A DNA stretch of 64,000 bases from Epiperipatus broadwayi (lineage: Eukaryota; Onychophora; Udeonychophora; Euonychophora; Peripatidae), in contig JAQFVV010006255.1 in NCBI GenBank assembly GCA_028023455.1, positions 3,162,001 through 3,226,000 of the forward strand. The letters are read 5' to 3'. The translations under genes and the position numbers were made by a program. Position 1 is the first letter of the stretch; every line of letters starts with the position of its first letter. The notes beneath the pieces were generated by a model that worked only from the letters and a program-made list of their open reading frames with translations, was not told the origin of the DNA and searched no databases. Of this stretch, positions 12,773-24,789 are shown one piece after another.

Positions 12773-13209
12773 ATATAAGGGATTCGAACTCAGACTTTCA
12801 CATGACCCTTAACTCTCCAAGCCATCTCATATTGCTGAACCATCTGATCATACACATGTTGAAAAGATAAATAATCACCAATATATGTATTTCATGCAAA
12901 ACCAGCAACCATCAGTTGACCATATTATTATCTCCACACATATATACAATCAGTGCTCAGCTTTATATTAAGATAGCCAATCTTCATACTTTAATGGACA
13001 GGTTTCAAACTACTCCAACCCATAATTCTTCAGTCATCCATTTCATTGAAAATCTGATGATGGAACATTCAAAGCCCATGTTAGTGCATGAAATATGTAT
13101 ATTGGTGATTATTTATCTTTTCAACATGTGTGTGATCAGGTGGGTCAGCAATACGAGATGGCTTGGAGTATTGATGGTCCTGTGAAAGTCTGAGTTCGAA
13201 TCCCTTATA
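12773..13209. mobile_element. Foldback element with tRNA-like (B-box) ends, copy 1
   Basis: The ends are inverted: ataagggattcgaactcag at the left and ctgagttcgaatcccttat at the right, followed by paired blocks around ccatctcatattgctga and aacatgttgaaaagata. Each arm ends in a gagttcgaatcc B-box-like sequence and has a gggtcagca A-box-like sequence further in, so the arms resemble a tRNA-derived head. The central non-repeated part is shared, in reverse, with 40,150-40,270 and contains a CTGATGA core at 13,054-13,060. No coding capacity. Confidence 0.65.
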
Positions 13210-16200
13210 ATTTACAAAATTATTTATTGAAAAATAATTTTGTAAATATGGGGTTGTTGAGCAGAATAAATAAATGTTTGCAATAAATGATTGAAAAGTT
13301 ATCTATCATTTTAACATCTAAATGTATAGTTTTAACACAACATTGTAATTTTAAAACTTTAGTTAGCTAGTAACCAGTCTGGATTTGTTAAAAAATTTAT
13401 TGAATGCTTATTAAATATCTGTGACTGAATGCTTAATAATAATGTTATCCATCTTTAAGTAATTATGTTTGTATAAGTATATTGTTCAGTTATTTATTTA
13501 TTAGAAGTGTGTATGTAAATTTATTAATGATGAATTTTAATATTTTTGATGATGTAATAATCAAAAGGGGTTGTAAAGATATGTAGTATTATTTCTCTTA
13601 TTGTAAGAATTTTGATTGAATGATCAATGATGACCAAACATATTATTTGTTACCCTTATTCTATTAGTAGTAGTAGTAGGGGAAGTAATAATAGCAACAG
13701 TAATAAAACTAGTACTGTTTACTAGAAAATATTTAAAAAGTTGTCCTCCTTTTTTTAATTTATAATTAAATGTAGGTTTATATAATTCTTATATTTATAG
13801 TAAAAAAAAAATTGTTCTACCTCAAATTTCTAAACAGATTTTTTTTTGTTTTCTAATTTTCTTAATAAAAAAAAAAGATTACTAAACTCAGAAGATTTCT
13901 AGATTGTCAAAACTACAAATAACAACAACAATAATAATGTTATATATATATATATATGTATATATACATTATTCTATACTGTCTGTGCTCGTTACAATAT
14001 ATATATATATATATTGTAACAGTACGAGAACCTAGGGTGGTGGCACTCATTAGCATCAATCCCAGTTAATATAAAATTAAATACAAATGAATATCATGAG
14101 AAATGAGCATAAGAAATAAGCACAAAACTAATTAAAATAATTATAAGTTCACCAGCATTACACAAAAGCAAATCAACAGTGACTGAATTTGAAATGGGCA
14201 TACTATGGACCAGACTAATTATTTAGCCCTTACTAGCTTGGGGCAGATTATATAAATAATAATTTGGATGCACAGAACTTATATACTAAATTATAAAAAT
14301 ATAACAATTAAAAAAATAATGCTGGGATATTAAAACATGCTGATCATCATCAATGCTCTGGCCACTTAATATCATTTGTGTATAGGCCAACTATAAACTT
14401 AAATTTCTAAATAAATAATTAAAATGAAATGTAGTGCAGGAATGTTAAAGAATATCCCTTTGCACAATTCAGCAATAGAGAAGTAATGAAATCATCAACT
14501 GGATATCCATAAACACTAAATATAAACCCCTTTTATATCCCAAATCATTTTGCACAAATCCAGTTCAGTGAGCAAAAGCTCTATAACTGTTATTGTGAGC
14601 AAGAAATATAATCCTAACATATAATGTTTTAAATCCAATCTAGGATTAAATGAATTCACTGGAATAACTTTAACAATGAAATATAAATTTATTAATTAGA
14701 AACAATAAAATGAAATTAAAGTCTGCTGAGTATGCTATAAATTTGGCATTCTGATTTTGATTAATAACAAAAAGAAATAAGCGATCACATTGTGATGTAC
14801 AAATATCTCAATAGGCTTCCATAAAATACTTATATATCAGCATACAAACATGCCTGAATAAAAAAATGAACATATTCGAATGTCATAGATTTATATAAAA
14901 AAAAATTCATTTTAATAATTCATAAAGTATGATTAATTTTAATGTACATGTGCCTACATGGCATATATGTGGATCTACCTGAAACACACTAAAATGTGCA
15001 CATACATGCTGTTTAATAATATAGAATTAACATATAATAAAAATATAAGCTATCACATTTTAATGATACATAAATAATGACTTTTTTTCACATAGGCATA
15101 TCGGTACCCATGGAAATGGGTGCACACACTGATATTTCATTAGTTAAAAAATAAACTTATCAAAAATAAATTTTTCACAACACAAATTAATTCCATGTTG
15201 AAAATATACATAAAATTCACATGCGTGTGTATATATTGTAACAGTATCCAGGTTTAAATCCTGCTACAAGGGAATTAAATAGTATCCACTGCCCTGGATA
15301 AGCGTAGTTCCTTAAATTGGCTTCAATATGCCCAACTATTGTATATGAAAAGTGATATATATATATATATGTCAGAGAGAGAAATAGATTGAAATTTTTT
15401 TTTTAAAAAAAAAAAGAAAATATATAATTATTTGTTTTAAAACATATTTGGAAATATGTTGTTATAAAAATTAGTAATTGAGAGATACAGTTATACGCAA
15501 ATATATTATTTTTTTATTACTTGTTTTAAATATACAGTTTTGTCTTAAGATATGTCTTATTTTAATGAGGGTAATGAAAAGACTTTGCTATATATACCTC
15601 TAGGCAATTCTTTGTTATATACTTAGCTTCTCTCAATTCCAAGAAATAATAATTGAATGTATCATGGACAAAGAAACCAAAAATAAAAATGTTAAAAGCA
15701 TTCCAGAGATAGAAAGATAGAAATTCTGATAAACTGACTGGGAAGATAAAAAAATTATTAATTAATTAGAAAGTCAGAGCTGTAGAGAATGGAAGACATT
15801 TTAGGAAAGAAAAGATATATGTATTTTATATTTTTTTTCATGTATTAATTTGTACAGCTATGCTCTTGTTATTATAATGAACTACTGAAATTCGCTGAAA
15901 TAATCAAGTCATGGAGAAAATGTTTTTTGATATTAACTTATTGAAATTGTCTACGATCTTAATAATGGGGTAAAAAACAGATATGTGTAGGGCTATCATC
16001 CCATGCTCTAAGTATATAGCTGTTTCTACTCACTTCCTGCCCATATGAGAGTCCTCAAGGACCTTACAGATCTGCTGCCAAAATAACCTAGAGAGAAAAA
16101 GAAAAATATTGAAGTTAACTTCCATTAAAATATTTATTAATAGCTGTCATCATGATTCTTTGTTCCCAGGTCAGTGCCACAAAATGGACACTTGTTCTGG

Positions 16201-17430
16201 ACTTATGCTAATAGCAGATGTTTTCCTTCCTCCAACTTTTTCTTCTTTTTGAATCCCTAATTTGAATAGATATAAGCTTACATGGAAGCAAACTTATCTT
16301 TATTAAAATCCTGAGTTCACAAAGATAAATATATTTTCTTTGTGTTAAGTGAACTTAGAATTGCCTATCGTTACTCTCAAAAATGTTTATTCATTGTTAA
16401 AATATTTATTAAACTATATTGTATAACTGTATTCTTTTACATTCTACTTCATATTTATATTATCTATTACATTGAGTAAATTTTGTTTTTCTTTTATGTT
16501 AGATTTGATATGTGAATTATATATATATATATATTTTTATGAATATTTAATTTAATAAAATCAAGAATAAAATCATGTACTTACATTGAAACCGTAATCA
16601 TAGATTTATCATCTATATTTGCCTATTTCTCTTTTCCTGTCAACATATCTTGCAAAATTAGCTAAAGCCATCCTATACGAATAGGCGCATATATTAAATA
16701 TATTTTAAACTCGAACCTTAAGTTTGATGAAGAAATTTTATTGCTTATGATGGAATGAATGCTCAGAGGATGGGAAGTTAAAGCAGCTAATTTTAAATTA
16801 TATGCAATCAAGCTTGAGAGACATAGGAAGAGGGAAAAAAAATTATTCATATATGCAAATTTCACCATATAGGAAAAAGATTGTTCATATACGCAAATTT
16901 CACCATATATTTCTGTTCATCTGATAGGTTTCCTCCCAGCCCTGAGAATGAGCTAGCTAGGTTTGGACACCTGCTTAGAGATATTTTAAGATCATTTAGA
17001 GTAGTAGGGAAAGTATAATTCTTGCTGTATTAGTGAGATTGGTGCTTGAGGTCAGTTGCTACCTGACTCTCATAAATATACTTTTTTTGGAAGTTTTTTT
17101 TGTTTGTTGTGCTGATGGAATGATGGCCACCATGAAAAATTTCTAACTCACATCCTTATATAGGATATACACATGATATATAAGCTCTACTTATAAAATT
17201 TCTTAAAGAAAATTGAGTCATATTTGATTTCAATATGGTAGACAGTGTTCAAATACTGCCTACAGGTGTTATGGTGACTAAACAGCCATAGTTTTATATT
17301 CACTATCCAGTGTGGTTCATATATCCATTTATAAACATATATATTTTGTGCAGACATTGTAATTGATGCTGGGGCTAATCTAAGTTATTGGCTTACTATT
17401 CATAATTGTAAATAAAAGTTTTTTTTCTTT
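13210..17430. other. AT-rich DNA; possible old LTR at 14.0-15.25 kb
   Basis: No coding sequence recognised. The string ttgtaacagta occurs at both about 14,025 and about 15,236, bounding ~1.2 kb that also has more complex sequence than its surroundings. This could be an old solo LTR or other element, but the evidence is one short repeated string. A palindromic ccaggtttaaatcc ... ccctgg stretch follows at 15,248-15,297. Confidence 0.3.
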
Positions 17431-17559
17431 CCAAAAAAAAAGAAACATCATTCATTAGATCCAGTTTGGAAAGTCTTTGTACAAAAAAAAAAAACCCTTT
17501 GGCTTTTTGTTTCTTTTTGAGTTGTTTTCTTTTTTTTTGTTTAATTTCAAAATAAAATC

Positions 17560-18640
17560 ATTTATGAATCAATCCTTTGTTTTTAGACATAATTCAAGCA
17601 AAAATTACTTACTTGTTTTACTTTTAAATTGGATATTTTAATTGTAATTTTCAAGAAATTATTTAAAATAATATCATTTTCAGTATAAAGTACATTCTAC
17701 TCACCATCTGTGTTTTATATGTATCTGACATAGTATCTTTATCTATTCTTCTTTGCATATAGATAAAACAGTGTACATATAAACTATTTCAGAAAGCTGA
17801 TGGAATCTCTGGGTAAGCTGGTCCGTTCTAAAACAGTAAACTGACTTATTATCATCCTTGAGAAAGATTTAATCTGGTAACTGTTGGAAGACATACAATA
17901 AGCTCCATCTAGTCTAGAATTTGATAGATTTAGGCATAGCAGCTAGTACACAATATATATGGCTAAAGCCGGCCCTGCCTCTATGTGAATCAAAACTTCA
18001 TCATATTACTAGAAGCAGTAGCTAGCTACCCTGTATTTTGTCTTCAGTTATAACTTCATAGTCATCATGCTGTCATAATTTATAAAACTCTCATCTAATC
18101 TTTTTTCCAACCTTTTTATAGTCAGGGTGGAATTTAAAAAAAATATAATTAAAAGTAAGTTTTCTTTGTCTTGATTAAAAAAAGTTAATGACTTTTTTCA
18201 ATTCATCTTAATCCCTTTAAAAACAACTTCGTAGAATTTTTATCAAAATATATTATACAAGCTTTAATTATTTTTTTTAAAAATCTAATCAAAATAGATA
18301 GTGGAATTTTATAATTACCAGCATATCTATTGTAACATAAAAACATGCTTGTTTTAATTCCAGAATCAGAATTAATAAAACATTAGATCTTTTTAAATGT
18401 TTGATTTAAAACTACAGTTTATAATAATTTTACATTCAAAAATTATTATTTAATCCTTAACTGTTATTCTAGTGTAATATAGAAAATATCTACAAAATAT
18501 TTTTGTGTTTATTTCTACTTTTCCTTTCAACTTTATATATATATATATGCACACACAGTACTATGTTAATGTATGACTTGAAACACATAACCATTTTAAT
18601 ATATATATAATGCTAAATAGGAGCATAATAATTATTATAT
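17560..18640 (+). repeat. Diverged direct repeat, copy B (paralogue of 1.44-2.71 kb)
   Basis: Collinear with copy A, with the same order of landmarks and without the 106-bp insertion. It therefore preserves the pre-insertion site near 18,448. No protein is encoded. Similarity fades upstream of about 17,560 and after about 18,640. Confidence 0.6.
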
Positions 18641-19161
18641 ATAAAAACAATGCAAAATGGATATTTAAAAAACCATCATCTAAAGAAATTAAATCATAAA
18701 CATTTATGTGCAGTAAGTTACTTTAGCCAGTAGGTCAATTATTATATTACAAAGAAAAATAATCTCTAGGAATCTATATACAATTATATAATTTTTAGGC
18801 TGCTTGTCTAATAAAAGGGTAATACTTCAAATTAGCCAGACAATGTTCTGTTAACCACAGTCTTCATTATTAAAATGCTACCAAAAATGTCTAAATTTAT
18901 TGTAGCAATATAGCATTAAGTAATCATTGTTATAAACTGATAGTAGTACAATTTCAGTGAGTTTAGCCTTATTCTGATAAAATGAAATTAAAAATTATAT
19001 AAAATTTAAATTAAGATTATAAGATATATCATAAATAATTTAAAAACAATGTATTCATTTGGTGACTTGTATTCGAGTTGTAAATAAATAATAAGAAACA
19101 ATTTTTATTATGTCATAATTTAAACCCACTAATAAATATCATTTTAGTAAAAATATTAATA

Positions 19162-19180
19162 TATAAAGTTGAGCACTGAT

Positions 19181-19226
<46 letters not shown>

Positions 19227-19432
19227 AGGATAGTAATCTAGACCAATTGATGATTGCTGGTTTAGCATGAAATACATGTATTGGTGATTGTTTATCTTTT
19301 CAACATGTGTGTAATCAGATGGGTCAGCAATATGAGATGACACTGAGAGTAGTGGGTCGTGTGAAAGTCTGAGTTCGAATCCTGCATATATTACATATAT
19401 AAATGCAGGTTTAAACCTGTACAATGTATATA
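19162..19432 (+). mobile_element. One-armed relative of the tRNA-like foldback elements
   Basis: Closely matches 40,258-40,432 (gagcactgatta, TA/TG microsatellite, gaggatagtaatct, tttagcatgaaatac, gatgggtcagcaatatgag) and then continues through gtgaaagtctgagttcgaatcc into a tail with aaatgcaggttt and cctgtacaatgta, as at 39,960-40,001. Only one arm is present, so it looks like a solo unit of the family. The internal microsatellite has expanded to a long (TA)n(TG)n tract. The gggtcagca and gagttcgaatcc blocks resemble tRNA A and B boxes. Confidence 0.65.
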
Positions 19433-20267
19433 TTTCTGAGGGAAAATACATCTTTTAAGTTATTAATTTATTTTATTATTTATAATTTACAAGACTTATC
19501 AAAATCGTTATAAGGTTAATTTTGCAAAATTTAAAATTTTTACAAAATTAAATCAATTTTGTTTTTTAAGCTTTCAAAGTTATTTATGGTATCAACATTT
19601 TTGGAAGACAAATAAAAAAAATGATGATAGCCAGATGGTGAATGAAACTTAGCAGGTGAGATCCAACACCTAATTATGTGTATTATTATTATTTGTTTAT
19701 TCACATACTTGTTCACATATGTGAAGTAAACTCAACAAATTTCTATATTTACTATTTTAAAAACCCACCCTTTATTGTAACTTTTAAAATACCTGTTAAA
19801 ATGTTAACTTGGAAACTGGTTATTATTATTGAGAAACAGTTGAAAAGTTTGGAAGCAAATCTTATTTGGAATATAACAAATTAATTTAAACAGATTCAAT
19901 ACAAATGCAAGTGAATTGTAAATAAGATATTAAACAGTTTAAATATTTAATGTAGATGTTATAAATAACCGAGCATCTGATGAAATAATACTAATAAAAA
20001 AAATAGCCAGAATTTTTTAATAACCTAAAAGTTCTTAAAATGATAAATTTCTCTGTTACAAAATTTTCAGTATATATATATACACACACATAAAAATAAA
20101 ATAGCCTTCAAGTATCCCACTTCAGAGCCACGATTTATTTTAGCATCCAGCAGAAAGTAGAAAGTGTAGAAAATATATACTTTCTACAAAGAAATACTAA
20201 CAATAAAAGAGGTAGCGAAGGTTTACGGACATTTTTTTTTTTTCATATTTTATCCTGTAGTTCATAA

Positions 20268-20963
20268 TTGCTAAATTCTATATATATAAAGATAAAATTT
20301 AAATTAGAACTTACAAATCGGTTTCAAGTATTAGTAGATTTTGAACATGATTCAGATTTGAATGAAATTAATAAGAAAATAACTGATACACTTTTAAAAA
20401 CTGCAACAAAGATAGCTGGTAGAAAAAAGCAGCAAGTGACCAATAAAATTTCTACTGAGACTAGAGAATTTATGAAGAAAAGAAGGAATATGAAGATATA
20501 CAAAAATGATGCATTAAAAAGAATTGAATATCTCGAATTTTGTAAAATGGTGCAGAAAAGAGTTGAAAATGATATAAGAAAGTATAACTGTGAACTAGCA
20601 AGGAAAGCTGTAGAAGAAAATAAAAGTCTTAAGAATGTAAAACAACATTTTGGTATTGGTAGGAAATTTATATCTGCAATAAGAAAAAAAGATGGAATTA
20701 TTACTAAAAGGAGAGATGACATCATGAAATTGGTAGAAGATTTTTATCAAGAATTATATAGTAATAAAGAACAAGTACCTCCTATATCTATTACATCTTC
20801 CAAATTGCCCAGAATTTTAAATGAAGAAGTGAGACATGCAATTAAATGTATGAAGAAAGGAAAGGCTCCAGGTAATGATGGAATTATAATTGATATATTA
20901 AAAGAAGCAGGTGATAGAAATAGAATTTTTTTTAGCAAAGTTATATACCAAATGTCTAAATGA
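20268..20963 (+). pseudogene. RTE reverse transcriptase, N-terminal fragment
   Basis: A 231-residue open frame. The first ~12 codons are flanking sequence; after that it matches residues ~184-400 of the 794-aa RTE protein: the Lys-rich linker (GRKKQQVTNK, TREFMKKRRN), the pre-RT IMKLVEDFYQELY segment and the RT-0 motif KGKAPGNDGI. It leaves the family frame at the indel near 20,915 and stops at 20,963. Confidence 0.8.
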
Positions 20964-21237
20964 TAAAGATGTACCGGATGATTGGAAGAATGCAGTAATA
21001 ATATTAATATTTAAAAGAGGTGATAAAGAAGATATTAGAAATTACAGACCTATCAGCCTTTTATCAGTTTTATATAAAAATTTTACCAAAATAATTACTA
21101 CTCGTCTACAGAGAACTTTGGATTTCCACCAACCAAGAGAACAAGTTGGATTTAAAAGTGGTTTTAGTACAGTAGATCATATCCAGGTATTGAGAGAAGT
21201 TATAGAAAGGACAAATGAATATGAGTTGGATTTATAG
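20911..21237 (+). pseudogene. RTE reverse transcriptase, fingers fragment
   Basis: Continues the protein in the next frame. It carries DDWKNAVIIL, NYRPISLLSVLYK (RT motif 2) and the QVGFKSGFSTVDHIQ segment, and stops at 21,237 because a 14-bp deletion shifts the frame just before motif A (F-V-D-Y-E-K-A-F-D). Confidence 0.8.
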
Positions 21238-21275
21238 ATTATGAAAAGGCTTTTGATTCTATAAACATTTCTTCA

Positions 21276-22244
21276 GTGATTAAAGCATTAGATCATCAAG
21301 GTATAGATCCAGGATATTGTCATATTTTAAAGAATATTTATAAAAATGCAACAGCAACAATTAGATTACATAATGACACTGGGAAAGTCAACATTGAGAA
21401 AGGTGTAAGACAAGGTGACTCCATATCTCCAAAACTTTTTACAGCAGTGCTGCATGAAGTATTTTGTGGATTAAAATGGGAAACTAAAGGAGTGAAACTA
21501 AATGGTGATTATTTAAGTCATCTAGATTTCGCAGATGATGTAGTTGTTTTTGCAAATAATGCTTCAGATCTGCAGGAAATGTTGCAGGAATTATCAGATG
21601 AAAGTAGGAAAGTAGGACTAAAGATAAATGTTAAAAAGACTAAAGTAATGTTTAATCGATTTGCTCAAAATATGAAAATAAAGATTGATTATGATGAATT
21701 AGAAGAAGTTAACAGTTATAAATACCTTGGTCAGATTAATAATACAGATGGAAACATAATGGAGGAAATTAATCATAGAATTAAACTTGGTTGGAGTGCT
21801 TTTGGTAGAAATAACTTGATACTAAAAGGAAATATGCCTATGTGTTTGAAAAGGAAGGTTTTTAACAAATGTGTTTTACCAGTTCTTACTTATGGATCTG
21901 AGACTTGGACACTTAATAGAAGAGCAATTCAGAGACTTCAGACCACTCAAAGAAGTATGGAGAGATGTATGTTGGGAGTAACAAGAAGAGATCGTAAACG
22001 CAATGTATGGGTAAGAGAACAAACAGGTGTTACTGACCTCATTGAAAAAATGAAAAGATTGAAGTGGAGTTGGGCTGGACATATTGTTAGAAGAGATGAT
22101 AATAGATGGACAATTGAAATATTAAACTGGATTCCAAGAGATTGTAAAAGACCCAGAAAGAGACCACATGTGAGATGGATGGATGAAATAAGAAAGTGTG
22201 CAGGGGTGATGTGGAGAAGAGAAGCTAAAGATCGGAGAAGATAA
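21276..22244 (+). pseudogene. RTE reverse transcriptase, palm to C-terminus
   Basis: A 322-residue open frame holding the rest of the RT: GVRQGDSISPKLF (motif B), LDFADDVVVFAN with the catalytic Asp pair, KKTKVMFNRF, SYKYLGQI, then the thumb/C-terminal LTYGSETWTLN and the terminal KRPHVRWMDEI. It extends beyond the point where the 29.8-kb copy stops. A TGG-to-TAA difference next to the end (gataaatt versus gatggatt) ends it early. Confidence 0.8.
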
Positions 22245-22319
22245 ATTAAACTTGGAGAGACCTTCATCCTGCAGTGGATTGATAATGGTTGGTAATGATG
22301 ATGATGATGAAAATACGTA

Positions 22320-23160
22320 AACACAAGTTTGTGTATTTACTGTACTTTGAAATGGAACTACAAATTAATTTGAAGATTAGTCTTTTTTTTTTAATTAAAA
22401 ATTACATTTGCTCATAACTATACTTTTCTGAAACTGGGCACAATTAGCATATGCTTTAGAAATAGTTAATTAAAAATGATTTGAAACAAATTTGCTTTGA
22501 AGTATAATTTGAATGAAATAGGAAAAAACAAAGAAATATAGTTGATTAATTTTTTTTTATAAATTAGTGATCGAAGTGAAATCATTAAAAAGTAAGAAAG
22601 ATTGTTGCAAGATGTAATAATCAAAATAATTTTATCATCATAATTATCCACCAATACCCATTTTAACATCAATAAAAAGAAAAAAAAGGGAAAAGGAGAT
22701 AGAACAAAAAGTTAAAAATGCGTTTTGTAGCATCATCACTATGTTCATCTATATCCAGTGCTAATTGACAGTTTTCTTAACATTTGCATCCTACATTTTT
22801 ATTATAAATGTTTGTTTTCTTTAAAACAGCATCAACAGAGGAAATAAAGCTGAAGAAGAATGCTACCCAATTGAAACTATTTAAAATAAAATATTGTGGA
22901 AAGAGCACTAAGAAAACTGTGTGTATTTTAAATAAAGATAACCATTGAAATAAGAATGAACTTTTTGGACATCTTGGAAAAAATCTGTTTAGTTGAAATA
23001 CATATTAAAATCCACCATTTTCCCTTTATTGTCTACATCTAAATGTACAAATAATAAAAGAGTGAATATTGATTATGTTTTAGAACTTCAATATTATGGT
23101 AAATAATAAAAATTAAAAAAATAAGATATAGATAATTTCCAAGTTTGTTAAGTGAAAAAA
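22320..23160. other. AT-rich DNA, nothing recognised
   Basis: Only AT-rich, stop-rich sequence between two RTE insertions. Confidence 0.5.
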
Positions 23161-23162
23161 TC

Positions 23163-23333
23163 TATCATCATCAACCATTATCAATACACTGCAGTATGAA
23201 GATCTCTCCAAGTTCAATCCATTTTCTCCAATATTTAGCTTCTTTTCTCCACATCAACCCTGCACACTTTCTTATTTCATCCATCCATCTCACATGTGGT
23301 CTCTTTCTGGGTCTTTTACAATCTCTTGGAATA
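23163..23333 (-). mobile_element. 5'-truncated RTE LINE tail
   Basis: The reverse complement of the last ~170 bp of the RTE family, ending in the catcatcaacc (ATG-repeat) tail on the left and breaking off at ctcttggaat on the right. More similar to the long copies than the 12.4-kb fragment is. Too short to code for anything. Confidence 0.8.
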
Positions 23334-23747
23334 CATGAGATTAAATAGAATAATTACTAGAATAATAAAAATTGTTTAATGATCATATATAAATTTGTTA
23401 CAAAATTTGCTTCTATGAAATAAATTTGTAGAATATATTACCATTAAGTATTAAAACAGTGATTTGTAACATTTGCACACCTATGTGGAATCTTAGCTTA
23501 CCTGAAGTAATATGTTTTATTGAAATGCATTTGGATGAGCATAGTTTTTTCTAGTGTTTGCATTTGAATATTTGACAAATAGTGGAATGAATATTAGTTA
23601 TAAGTTTTAAACATCTGACACAAGTTTATTGCAAGAAATTTGGTCCAATCAAAAAGATTTGGTTGTCAAAATGCATCTTGAGAGTCATTAACATGTTTTG
23701 CTAATATCTATAATTGTATATTAAAAAATTAAAGATAGAACTGTTTA

Positions 23748-23749
<2 letters not shown>

Positions 23750-23778
<29 letters not shown>
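23750..23778. repeat. (TA)n microsatellite
   Basis: An uninterrupted TA dinucleotide run of about 28 bp just upstream of the PLE palindrome. Confidence 0.9.
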
Positions 23779-24036
23779 ACAAATTCCTAACAGCTAATTT
23801 TTTTTCAAATGTAATTTTCATTATAACAATCAAAGCTTAGCATTTCTATAGATGTTTTATGAATAGATATTGCCTTGATAAGAGAATTAAATTTTGTTGG
23901 TTTATTAACATTTGGCTGTTACGTGTGAAATATATGTAAACTTCATATATATATATATAACAAAACTTAAATATATTCCAAACAACGGTAAACAATTTAT
24001 AATACAATATAAATAAAAACTCAATAAAAACTCATA

Positions 24037-24076
24037 AAGAAATATTTTCGATTATATTCATAATCATTTTCAACTC
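24037..24076 (-). ncRNA. Hammerhead-like motif, PLE class (U3-A8), left arm
   Basis: Identical mirror copy of the motif at 24,666-24,705, lying in the other arm of the palindrome and facing outward. It adds no independent evidence for conservation because the arms are nearly identical. Confidence 0.45.
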
Positions 24077-24139
24077 AACTTTCAAAATGGAATCATCTAT
24101 TACCAACCAGAAACACATGTCGATTTAAATATCCCACAA

Positions 24140-24365
24140 TTCATTAATCCTAACATTTGCTGACTGTCTGTTTATTATCATATTTTTATACCTACTAATA
24201 AAAACTGCCTCTTTAATTTTTCTTTTTTCATTATCTCTCTCTTGTCCTAAAATTTTTATTTTATTTATATCAAAATTAAACTTAAAATTACAATTTCTAT
24301 CATGATCATAAAAAACAGATTCCGTATATAACTTGACTTCATTACTATTATCATTACATATCTGT
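24140..24365 (-). pseudogene. PLE GIY-YIG endonuclease C-terminus (left arm)
   Basis: The mirror image of the right-arm fragment, with the same KRKIKEA and NRQSANVRINELW segments on the minus strand. It differs by an extra 15 bp near the spacer. It points away from the right-arm copy. Confidence 0.65.
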
Positions 24366-24390
24366 TATATAAAAGAGTTTTGAAAAATGT

Positions 24391-24617
24391 ACAGATATGT
24401 AATGATAATAGTAATGAAGTCAAGTTATATTTATGATCATGATAGAAATTGTAATTTTAAGTTTAATTTTGATATAAATAAAATAAAAATTTTAGGACAA
24501 GAGAGAGATAATGAAAAAAGAAAAATTAAAGAGGCAGTTTTTATTAGTAGGTATAAAAATACGATAATAAACAGACAGTCAGCAAATGTTAGGATTAATG
24601 AATTGTGGGATATTTAA
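24391..24617 (+). pseudogene. PLE GIY-YIG endonuclease C-terminus (right arm)
   Basis: The right-arm frame contains NCNFKFNFDINKIKILGQER, then DNEKRKIKEAVFISRY, then INRQSANVRINELWDI and a stop. The order (hydrophobic strand ending IKIL, KRKIKEAxxI helix, Asn-rich tail ending in ELW) matches the end of the 44-kb PLE (DKKRKIKESYLIQ ... INCFW). The GIY and YIG motifs themselves are missing because the copy is truncated at its 5' side. No function can remain. Confidence 0.65.
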
Positions 24618-24665
24618 ATCGACATGTGTTTCCGGTTGGTAATAGATGATTCCATTTTGAAAGTT

Positions 24666-24705
24666 GAGTTGAAAATGATTATGAATATAATCGAAAATAT
24701 TTCTT
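24666..24705 (+). ncRNA. Hammerhead-like motif, PLE class (U3-A8), right arm
   Basis: Forty-eight bases after the PLE stop codon. Parts in order: stem I strand GAG, core TTGAAAA, one extra T, stem II GATTAT/ATAATC with loop GAAT, GAA, self-complementary hexamer AATATT, single T (position 17), stem I partner CTT. Compared with the hammerhead core CUGAUGA, U4 G5 A6 A9 and GAA are kept and the C3-G8 pair is replaced by U-A. Stem I is only 3 bp with one G-U. Cleavage, if any, would fall after 24,702. Not tested. Confidence 0.5.
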
Positions 24706-24789
24706 TATGAGTTTTTATTGAGTTTTTATTTATATTGTATTATAAATTGTTTACCGTTGTTTGGAATATATTTAAGTTTTGTTATTGTA

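Larger units (their letters stand above)
20297..22312 (+). mobile_element. RTE-type LINE, 5'-truncated, frameshifted copy
   Basis: Collinear with the copy at 29,756-32,339 and only a few percent different. It starts inside the linker between endonuclease and RT (KLELTNRFQ) and ends in an ATG-repeat tail, as RTE elements do. Two differences break the frame: an indel near 20,915 (gtgatagaaat versus gtgaagaaat) and a 14-bp deletion near 21,230 that removes the start of RT motif A. The catalytic FADD is intact here at about 21,528. The coding region runs on past the point where the other copy stops. Target-site duplication was not clear. Confidence 0.85.
23959..24783. repeat. Near-perfect palindrome of two head-to-head PLE 3' ends
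   Basis: Left arm 23,959-24,365 and right arm 24,391-24,783 are reverse complements with very few substitutions. I saw two single-base differences plus a 15-bp segment present only in the left arm near 24,320. The spacer is 25 bp. Each arm runs outward through the last ~70 codons of a Penelope-like GIY-YIG domain, a stop codon, a hammerhead-like motif and AT-rich 3' sequence. The high identity means either a recent event or arm-to-arm gene conversion. Divergent truncated copies are a known product of PLE insertion. Confidence 0.9.

Noticed and set aside
14025-15246. Possible solo LTR between two ttgtaacagta strings
   Set aside because: Only a short repeated string supports it; no target-site duplication or matching LTR elsewhere in the window. 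Mentioned as a possibility only.
19113-19451. 112-codon open frame on the minus strand with His-Thr repeats
   Set aside because: It runs through the tRNA-like element and a TG/TA microsatellite; the repeat residues are translated microsatellite.
20324-20725. 133-codon minus-strand frame opposite the RTE reverse transcriptase, also present opposite the second copy
   Set aside because: Mirror of a real coding strand in both RTE copies; hydrophobic composition is the usual by-product of Lys-rich codons on the other strand.
21947-22324. 125-codon minus-strand frame over the RTE 3' end
   Set aside because: Antisense shadow of the RTE C-terminus; the start lies in the ATG/CAT tail.
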